NCBI RefSeq assembly: GCF_029581275.1 | Contig: NZ_CP120742.1 | Span: 3,270,001-3,334,000 of the forward strand | Reading direction: 5' to 3' | DNA: 64,000 bases | Origin: Micromonospora sp. WMMD1155 | GTDB lineage: Bacteria > Actinomycetota > Actinomycetes > Mycobacteriales > Micromonosporaceae | Shown: one piece after another, positions 58,800-64,000 of the stretch | Numbering within the stretch: position 1 is the first letter of the stretch | Layout of the letters: each line of letters starts with the position of its first letter | Program-made: the position numbers and the translations under genes | Notes under the pieces: model-generated | What the model was told of the DNA's origin: nothing | The model's input: the letters and a program-made list of their open reading frames with translations, nothing else | The model's database searches: none

Positions 58800-59172
58800 G
58801 GTGTTTGCGGGAATGGCTGCCGGGTACGCGGCTGTTGCCAATGACCGAGGCCGGAGCAGCGGATACTCGTCAGTTGTGACGGGCGAGACAGCCGTTGTGG
58901 GTTGAATCCAGAATCCGGGCGAACTAGCTTTATTGCGCCGCGTCACGCTTGGAAACGTTCGGGGGAGCGGCGGATCGATCAGATCCGTGCACCAGGCGAG
59001 ACGCGAGGGGACGGGTGGATTAGCCGTTGGGGGACGGTGACCACCTGTTTGGACCGGCGGCGTGAGCGGGCGATGCTTACGGGGGTGAGTGTTGCCCGCC
59101 GCCGCCGGCCCCACCGGCGGGTGCCCACCACCACCTTCGGGTAGTGGTGGGCGCTTTGCGTTGTAATCGCGA
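58800..59172. other. 373-bp intergenic stretch, possible small RNA
   Basis: I see no convincing gene. On the minus strand a hairpin GTGG..CCGT-CCCCCA-ACGG..CCAC (about 59013-59044) and a loop with CCCCC near 58960-58965 recall the C-rich loops of actinobacterial 6C-type RNAs, but they are too short to claim. On the plus strand TAGCTT (58924-58929) could be a -10. A hairpin terminator lies at the right end. Confidence 0.35.
59123..59152. terminator. Hairpin at the 3' end of the first MFS gene
   Basis: GCCCACCAC (59123-59131) pairs with GTGGTGGGC (59144-59152) across about 12 nt. It sits just after the stop of the minus-strand MFS gene. Confidence 0.6.
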
Positions 59173-60450
59173 TTACGACGCCGATACCCGTTCGGCGGGT
59201 GTCGGCGGTTCCCCCGCTTTCCGTAGTGCGGCGACGTGCCGTTCCCGGGGTGGCCCGGCCAACAGGTGGCCGAGTGCGGCCAGCAGGCCCAACCCGCCCA
59301 CGATCAGCCAGTGCCGGTCGCCGAGGTGTTGGAGGCTCACCCCGCCGAGGGTGGGGGCGACGAATGCGGCCGCCGGGAACGTCAGGTAGAAGACCGACTG
59401 GTACCGCGCCCGTAGTTGGGGTGGTGCCAGGTCGGCGTTGATCTGCGCGTTGGGCGGAGCGGCGATCATCGAGCCGACCGTCCAGACCACCGCGGCGGCC
59501 AGGTAGACGGCCAGTTCGTCGGCGACGGCGAGCACCCCGAAGCCGAGAGCGAGCAGCGTGGTGGAGGCGGCCAGTACGACGTCCTTGCGGTGCCTGTCGA
59601 TCAGCCGGGGCACGAACAGTTGCCCGATCACGATCAGCGCTCCGCCGAGCGCCACCACCAGCCCGTACGCCGACGGGCCCAGGCCGTCGTCGCGCATGGC
59701 CAGCGGCATGATCGTCGAGGTCTGCATGGTGAGCACGGCCAGGACGAAGGTGAGCCCGACGAAGACCAGGAAGGTGCGGTCGGTCAGGGCGGTGTGCAGC
59801 CCCGGCCGGCGAGGTCGCAGGGACCTCGGTGGCGGCGGCTGGTCTGCCGTCGACGTGGCCAGGCGCAGGGTCTCCGGTACCTTCCAGCCGATCACGACGG
59901 CGGCGGTGAGCGTGGCGGCGGCGTCGACCAGGAACAGCGCGGTGAAGCTCGCCTCGGCCAGCACCCCGGCGAGCAACGAGGCGACCGCCATGCCCAGGTT
60001 GAACGCCCAGAACTGAAGGTTGAACGCCCGCGAGCGGCGTTCGGCGGGCACCACGTCGACGATCGCCGCGACGAACGCCGGACTGGGCATCGAGTGGACC
60101 ACGCCGACCAGCGCGGCGAGCACCGCGATGAGGAGAAGGGACCGGCTGAAGGCGAGCGCCACCATCAGCGCGGCGGTCGTCAGGTGCGCGGCGAGCAGGG
60201 TCGCCCGTCGGCCCCACCGGTCGGCCAGCACTCCGCCGAGCAGCACACCGGCAGCGCCACCTGCCCCGTACAGGCCGACGACGGTGCCGGCGAGCCCGAC
60301 GCTCGCATCGCGCACGTCGGTGAGATAGAGCGAGAGGAACAGCATGGCGAAGGCGCCCGCCCGGTTGATCAGGAGGCCGACCCAGAGATACCAGAAGGTG
60401 GCGGGAAGCCCGCCCGCGGTGTCGTGCCACCAGCGCCGCACGGCGTGCAA
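59173..60450 (-). CDS. MFS transporter
   Basis: 425 residues, about 12 helices. GVLADRWGRRATLLAAH is the A-motif loop; FWYLWVGLLINRAGAFAML opens helix 1 and HSMPSPAFVAAIVDVVP helix 4. It is most like drug-type proton antiporters. The TTG at 60450 has GGAGG 4 nt upstream; a GTG three codons on is an alternative. It is a paralogue of the next gene upstream. Confidence 0.88.
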   Translation of the reverse strand: MHAVRRWWHDTAGGLPATFWYLWVGLLINRAGAFAMLFLSLYLTDVRDASVGLAGTVVGLYGAGGAAGVLLGGVLADRWGRRATLLAAHLTTAALMVALAFSRSLLLIAVLAALVGVVHSMPSPAFVAAIVDVVPAERRSRAFNLQFWAFNLGMAVASLLAGVLAEASFTALFLVDAAATLTAAVVIGWKVPETLRLATSTADQPPPPRSLRPRRPGLHTALTDRTFLVFVGLTFVLAVLTMQTSTIMPLAMRDDGLGPSAYGLVVALGGALIVIGQLFVPRLIDRHRKDVVLAASTTLLALGFGVLAVADELAVYLAAAVVWTVGSMIAAPPNAQINADLAPPQLRARYQSVFYLTFPAAAFVAPTLGGVSLQHLGDRHWLIVGGLGLLAALGHLLAGPPRERHVAALRKAGEPPTPAERVSAS

Positions 60451-60547
60451 CCGACCTCCCGACAGTTCAGCTTCTTAACCGTTTCCTCTGCACGGTAGAA
60501 ACCCGGGCCGCGTCGCGCCAGTCGAATGCTGATCTTCGGGCGTGTCG

Positions 60548-61831
60548 TCAGGCGAGGGCCTCGGCGGGCTGCGGCCCCCGGTCGGCGGTGACCGGCGTCA
60601 GGGCTTCGCCGGAGCGGCGGAGGTCGGCGGCCCGCCGCTCCCGGGCGGGCCCGGACACCAGGTGGGCCACGGCGGTGAGAACACCCAGCGCGGCGCAGCC
60701 GTACCAGAGTGCGTCGTTGCCGGCGTGCTCGCGCACCAGGCCACCGAGGATCGGCGCGCTGGCCCCGGCGATCTGCCAGGAGAGGGAGAACACGCCCTGG
60801 TAGCGACCGCGCAGATCGGCCGGGGACAGCTCCGCGATCAGCGTGGAGTTGGACGGCGAGTTCAGCATCTCGCCGACCGTCCAGATCAGCACCGTCAGCC
60901 CGTAGAACCAGGCGGTGCCGGCGAACGCGGTCAGACCGAACCCCAGGCCCATCACCACTGACGCCAGTGCCAGCACGTGTGAGCGGCTGCGCCCCCGGAT
61001 CAGCCGGGGCACGAAGAGCTGACCGACCACGATGAGGATGCCGTTGAGCGCGATGACCGAGCCGTAGGTGGCCGGGCTCAGGCCGCTGTCGCCCATCGCG
61101 ATCGGCAGCATCGAGATGTGCTGGAGGAACACCAGCGCGGCGAACAGGTTGAGCGCCACGAAGCCGAGGTAGACCCGGTCGGTGAGGATCGTGCGCAGGG
61201 CGCCGCGTGACACCTTCGCCGCGCTGGCGGTGGGAGCGCCGGCCTGCCGGGTCTCCGGCACCCTGACGAAGATGATCAGCGCAGTGATCAGCATGGTGCC
61301 GGCGTCGACGACGAACAGCAGCAGGTAGTCCGCCTGCGCGGCGAGGCCGGCGAGGACGGCGGCGCAGGCGAAGCCCAGGTTGATGGCCCAGTAGTTGAGC
61401 GAGAACGCGCGCAGCCGGTCCTTCGCCGGCACCACGTCGATCATCATCGCGCCGAACGCGGGTCGGGCCGCCTCGGCGAACATGCCGAGCAGCAGGGCGC
61501 CCAGCGCCACCGCCCAGAGGTCCCGGGCCAGCCCGAGCGCGAGCATCATGGCGGCGGCGCCCACATGGGCCGTGAGGAGGGTCGGCCGCCGCCCCCACCG
61601 GTCGGCGAGGGTGCCGCCCGCCGTGGTGCCGAACGCGCCGCCGACGCCCCAGAGGCCGATCACGAGCCCGGCCTGGGAGGCGGAGAAGCCGCGTTCCTGA
61701 GTCAGGTAGATGGCGAGGAAGACGAGGACGAACGAGCCGAGTCGGTTGATCAGGGTCCCAGACCACAGGTACCAGAAGGTGGTCGGTAGCCCGCCGGTGG
61801 TGTCCCGGAACCAACTCCGCATCGTCCGCAT
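60548..61831 (-). CDS. MFS transporter, paralogue of the neighbour
   Basis: 427 residues with the same layout as the gene at 59173-60450: GLPTTFWYLWSGTLINRLGSF aligns with its GLPATFWYLWVGLLINRAGAF, and GTLADRWGRRPTLLTAH with GVLADRWGRRATLLAAH. The two probably arose by tandem duplication. The substrate is unknown. The ATG at 61831 is chosen; a TTG at 61849 would add six residues. A palindromic GTATAC lies close upstream. Confidence 0.88.
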   Translation of the reverse strand: MRTMRSWFRDTTGGLPTTFWYLWSGTLINRLGSFVLVFLAIYLTQERGFSASQAGLVIGLWGVGGAFGTTAGGTLADRWGRRPTLLTAHVGAAAMMLALGLARDLWAVALGALLLGMFAEAARPAFGAMMIDVVPAKDRLRAFSLNYWAINLGFACAAVLAGLAAQADYLLLFVVDAGTMLITALIIFVRVPETRQAGAPTASAAKVSRGALRTILTDRVYLGFVALNLFAALVFLQHISMLPIAMGDSGLSPATYGSVIALNGILIVVGQLFVPRLIRGRSRSHVLALASVVMGLGFGLTAFAGTAWFYGLTVLIWTVGEMLNSPSNSTLIAELSPADLRGRYQGVFSLSWQIAGASAPILGGLVREHAGNDALWYGCAALGVLTAVAHLVSGPARERRAADLRRSGEALTPVTADRGPQPAEALA

Positions 61832-61983
61832 AAGGCGCCCCGTATACAAGTAATGACCGATCTGACTGCCGTGCCTTACAACCCTAGTGGCCGGCGGAGT
61901 CGCTGGTCATCCGCATTTTCACGTGGTGGTCGTCACGACGGGTGCCCGCGTGTCCACTCGGCGGTTGAGGCAGGATGATCCGC

Positions 61984-62751
61984 ATGACTGCGAGCGAAGG
62001 GCCCACCGTCGGGACGCTGGTCCTGCTGCGACACGGTGAGAGCGACTGGAATGCCAAGAACCTCTTCACCGGCTGGGTCGACGTCGACCTGACCGAGAAG
62101 GGCGAGGGTGAGGCACGGCGCGGCGGCGAGTTGCTGCGCGAGCACAGCCTGCTGCCGGACGTCGTGCACACCAGCGTGATGCGTCGCGCGATCCGCACCG
62201 CCGAGCTGGCACTCAACGCCGCCGACCGGCACTGGATCGCGGTGCGTCGGTCGTGGCGACTCAACGAGCGGCACTACGGCGCCCTGCAGGGCAAGAACAA
62301 GAAGCAGACCCTCGACGAGTACGGCGAGGAGCAGTTCATGCTCTGGCGCCGGTCGTACGACACGCCACCGCCGCCGATCGACGACAACGACGAGTGGTCG
62401 CAGGTGGGTGACCCTCGTTACGCGCTGCTGCCGACCGAGCTGATGCCACGGACGGAGTGCCTCAAGGACGTCGTCGACCGGATGCTGCCCTACTGGTACG
62501 ACTCGATCGTGCCGGACATCCTGGCCGGCCGGACGGTGCTGGTGGCCGCGCACGGCAACTCGCTGCGCGCCCTGGTCAAGCACCTCGACCAGATCTCCGA
62601 CGAGGCGATCGCCAAGCTCAACATCCCGACGGGCATCCCGCTGCGCTACGACCTCGACCCGCAGCTGCGTCCGCTCAGCCTGGGCGGCACGTACCTCGAC
62701 CCGACGGCAGCGAAGGAAGCCGCTGCCGCGGTCGCCAACCAGGGCCGCTGA
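61984..62751 (+). CDS. gpmA: 2,3-bisphosphoglycerate-dependent phosphoglycerate mutase
   Basis: 255 residues. [20 protein letters not shown] is the R-H-G-E-S phosphohistidine motif, [11 protein letters not shown] and [18 protein letters not shown] the substrate loop, and [17 protein letters not shown] the second His. The dPGM lid segment is present. It interconverts 3- and 2-phosphoglycerate. AGGATGATCC precedes the ATG at 61984. A strong terminator follows. Confidence 0.96.
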   Translation: MTASEGPTVGTLVLLRHGESDWNAKNLFTGWVDVDLTEKGEGEARRGGELLREHSLLPDVVHTSVMRRAIRTAELALNAADRHWIAVRRSWRLNERHYGALQGKNKKQTLDEYGEEQFMLWRRSYDTPPPPIDDNDEWSQVGDPRYALLPTELMPRTECLKDVVDRMLPYWYDSIVPDILAGRTVLVAAHGNSLRALVKHLDQISDEAIAKLNIPTGIPLRYDLDPQLRPLSLGGTYLDPTAAKEAAAAVANQGR

Positions 62752-62757
62752 ACCCGG

Positions 62758-62793
62758 ACGGAGGGCCCCCGCGACGCGGGGGCCCTCCGTTTT
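62758..62793. terminator. Intrinsic terminator between gpmA and phoU
   Basis: A 15-bp perfect stem ACGGAGGGCCCCCGC / GCGGGGGCCCTCCGT with a 3-nt loop, followed by TTT on the plus strand. It serves both convergent genes and is the strongest terminator in the window. Confidence 0.95.
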
Positions 62794-62797
62794 CGCG

Positions 62798-63451
62798 TCA
62801 GTTGGTGGTGGGGCTGTTCTCCCCGGTGATCAGGTAGATCACGTGCTCGCCGGCGTTGACCGCGTGGTCGGCGAAGCGCTCGTAGAAGCGGCCCAGCAGG
62901 GTGGCGTCGATGGCGGTCTCCACCCCGTACGGCCAGTCGTCGCCGAGCAGCACCGCGAACAGATTCTTGTGCAGCTCGTCCATGGCGTCGTCGTCGCCGT
63001 CCAACTCGCCGGCGAGGTCGACGTCGGGCTTCGCCAGCACCGAACCGATCTTCACGGCCATCCGGTCGGCGATCTCGGACATTTCGGTGAAGACCGCCCG
63101 CAGCTCGGCCGGGACGGCGGGCGAGGGGTGTCGGCGCAGCGCGGTCTTCGCCACGTGCTCGGCCAGGTCGCCCATCCGCTCCAGATCAGCGGCCACGTGC
63201 AGCGCGGTGATCATCGCGCGGAGGTCGGAGGCGACCGGCGCCTGTCGGGCGAGCAGGTCACAGACCCGCTCCTCGACGTGCCGGTAGAGGTCGTCGATCT
63301 CGGCGTCCCGCTCGATGACCGTCTCGGCGGACTGCCGGTCGGCGGTGAGCAGGGCCCGGGTGGCCTGGCGCATGGCGGCGCGGACGCCCTCCGCCATGTC
63401 CACCAGCAGTTGGCTGACGATCTGGAGGTCGGCCCGGAACTCGTCGCGCAT
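62798..63451 (-). CDS. phoU: Phosphate signalling protein PhoU
   Basis: 217 residues, two three-helix repeats. VIERDAEIDDLYRHVEERV and the E-x-x-x-D metal clusters AADLERMGDLAEHVAK and RFYERFADHAVNAGEHV are intact. PhoU links Pst transport state to the SenX3/PhoR kinase to keep PhoP off in high phosphate. The ATG at 63451 is used (ATG 63454 and GTG 63457 adjoin); AGGAC lies upstream. It is divergent from the kinase with a PHO-box-like region between. Confidence 0.95.
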   Translation of the reverse strand: MRDEFRADLQIVSQLLVDMAEGVRAAMRQATRALLTADRQSAETVIERDAEIDDLYRHVEERVCDLLARQAPVASDLRAMITALHVAADLERMGDLAEHVAKTALRRHPSPAVPAELRAVFTEMSEIADRMAVKIGSVLAKPDVDLAGELDGDDDAMDELHKNLFAVLLGDDWPYGVETAIDATLLGRFYERFADHAVNAGEHVIYLITGENSPTTN

Positions 63452-63544
63452 CATCACGTCCTGTGGTCGGTCGCCGCCGACGGGTGCCGGCGCAGGGGGT
63501 TGAGCAGGTGCGACGCCAACGGTAGGGCGCGCGGACGGACCCCT

Positions 63545-63583
63545 GATGAACCACGGTGAACGACGCCAGACGTGGGGGTGAAC
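63545..63583 (-). promoter_or_regulatory. PHO-box-like repeats between phoU and the kinase
   Basis: On the minus strand GTTCACC occurs at 63583-63577 and 63561-63555, 22 nt (two 11-nt units) apart, with GTTCATC at 63551-63545 one base out of phase. This fits PhoP control of phoU and/or the divergent kinase operon. Confidence 0.65.
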
Positions 63584-63655
63584 ACTTCTCTAAGTGCGGG
63601 TGTTTCGTCCCGTTCTGTGTGGTAGCCAGGTTAACAATGACCCTACGATCGCCGG

Positions 63656-64000
63656 GTGGAGTGGGCGGTGGCGGTCGTGGTGGCCGTGGCGTTGGTGGCC
63701 GGGATGGCCGCCGGTCTCCTGCTGCCCCGGTTCCTGCCCGCGCGGGACGGTCGCTCCACGTCGACGGGCAGCGCGAGCTCCCGCTGGAGCAGGGGGAGGC
63801 CCGCGATAGCCGACGAGCAGCAGACCGGGCTCGGCCGCCGGACGATCGACTCGCTCCGCGCCGGTGTCGTGGTACTCGACAACGACGACGTCCCCGTGCT
63901 GATCAATCCGGCTGCCCGCGCGATGGGGCTCCTCCGTACCGGCAGCACTCCCGGCTCGATCGCCGCGCACCCATTGATCCGTACCCTCGCCGGCCAGGTG
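63656..64000 (+). CDS. senX3: SenX3/PhoR sensor histidine kinase, partial
   Basis: 115 codons present, then the window ends. One N-terminal transmembrane helix (VVVAVALVAGMAAGLLLP), a polar linker and the start of a PAS domain (TIDSLRAGVVVLDNDDVPVL, NPAARAMGLLRTG) match SenX3/PhoR, the phosphate-responsive kinase usually followed by regX3/phoP. The kinase domain itself is out of view. The -10 TACGAT (63644-63649) is 6 nt before the GTG, so the message is likely leaderless. Confidence 0.85.
   Translation, partial: MEWAVAVVVAVALVAGMAAGLLLPRFLPARDGRSTSTGSASSRWSRGRPAIADEQQTGLGRRTIDSLRAGVVVLDNDDVPVLINPAARAMGLLRTGSTPGSIAAHPLIRTLAGQV

Noticed and set aside
58776..59114. 112-residue minus-strand ORF in the 58.8-59.2 kb gap
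   Set aside because: Pro/Thr-rich, no ribosome site, starts in the terminator region and overlaps the end of the Rho-N gene.
59173..61831. Two MFS genes as a heterodimeric transporter
   Set aside because: Each has a full set of about 12 helices, so simple paralogues are the better reading.

Overview
The window is 64 kb of very GC-rich actinobacterial chromosome, densely and conventionally packed. Two mycothiol genes (mshA, mshD), a mycothiol-type DinB enzyme, a glnR-type orphan regulator, a pst operon, phoU and the start of a senX3/phoR kinase mark it as actinobacterial. The intergenic repeat style and protein flavour suggest Micromonosporaceae, most likely Micromonospora (inference). From memory, pst, mshD, glnR, cysA, the Nur-type Fur regulator with ygfZ, mshA, gpm, and phoU with the kinase occur in the same order in Streptomyces coelicolor, so this looks like a conserved core region with small accessory insertions. 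I saw no rRNA, tRNA, CRISPR array, prophage or insertion sequence.

Layout. 1-9.8 kb: an HD phosphohydrolase, a FUSC-type membrane protein, a class V aminotransferase under a SAM-IV riboswitch, a PrsW-type protease, a small membrane protein, a GroES-like protein, an AI-2E family exporter and a DinG-type helicase. 9.8-20.3 kb is phosphate-centred: ECF sigma factor, PPK2, DUF47-Pit transporter, then pstSCAB on the minus strand behind a PHO box. 20-27 kb: mshD, a polysaccharide deacetylase, glnR, membrane and DUF2993 proteins, and cysA behind a cysteine-rich leader peptide. 26.9-29 kb holds a three-gene operon of tiny unknown proteins plus hypotheticals. 29-37 kb: glycogen-debranching-type enzyme, SCP2 and DsrE proteins, a 59-bp triplet repeat encoding three chained micro-ORFs that run into nitrobindin, pabC-like, nur, ygfZ, BKACE and asparaginase genes. 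37-45.7 kb: hydrolases, an XRE regulator with an HbhA-like partner, AlaX, an SDR with a WYL regulator, EI24, GNAT and RidA. 45.9-51.5 kb: a LacI-controlled beta-glucoside ABC uptake and GH1 operon. 51.7-64 kb: DinB-type enzyme, murB, methyltransferase, SDR, mshA, YbjN, a Rho-N/histone-H1-like fusion, two paralogous MFS transporters, gpm, phoU and the kinase, which runs off the right edge.

How the parts connect. Phosphate genes (ppk2, pit, pstSCAB, phoU, senX3) are linked by PHO-box-like 11-nt direct repeats at three sites. Sulfur and thiol supply (SAM-IV aminotransferase, leader-controlled cysA, mshA and mshD) forms a second theme. Two patterns run through the whole window. At least 23 genes have a TANNNT -10 element 6-8 nt before the start codon, which predicts leaderless mRNAs. 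Several gene 3' ends carry a short tandem duplication that includes the stop codon; the most elaborate is the GTGA-chained 59-bp repeat at 32.0-32.2 kb.
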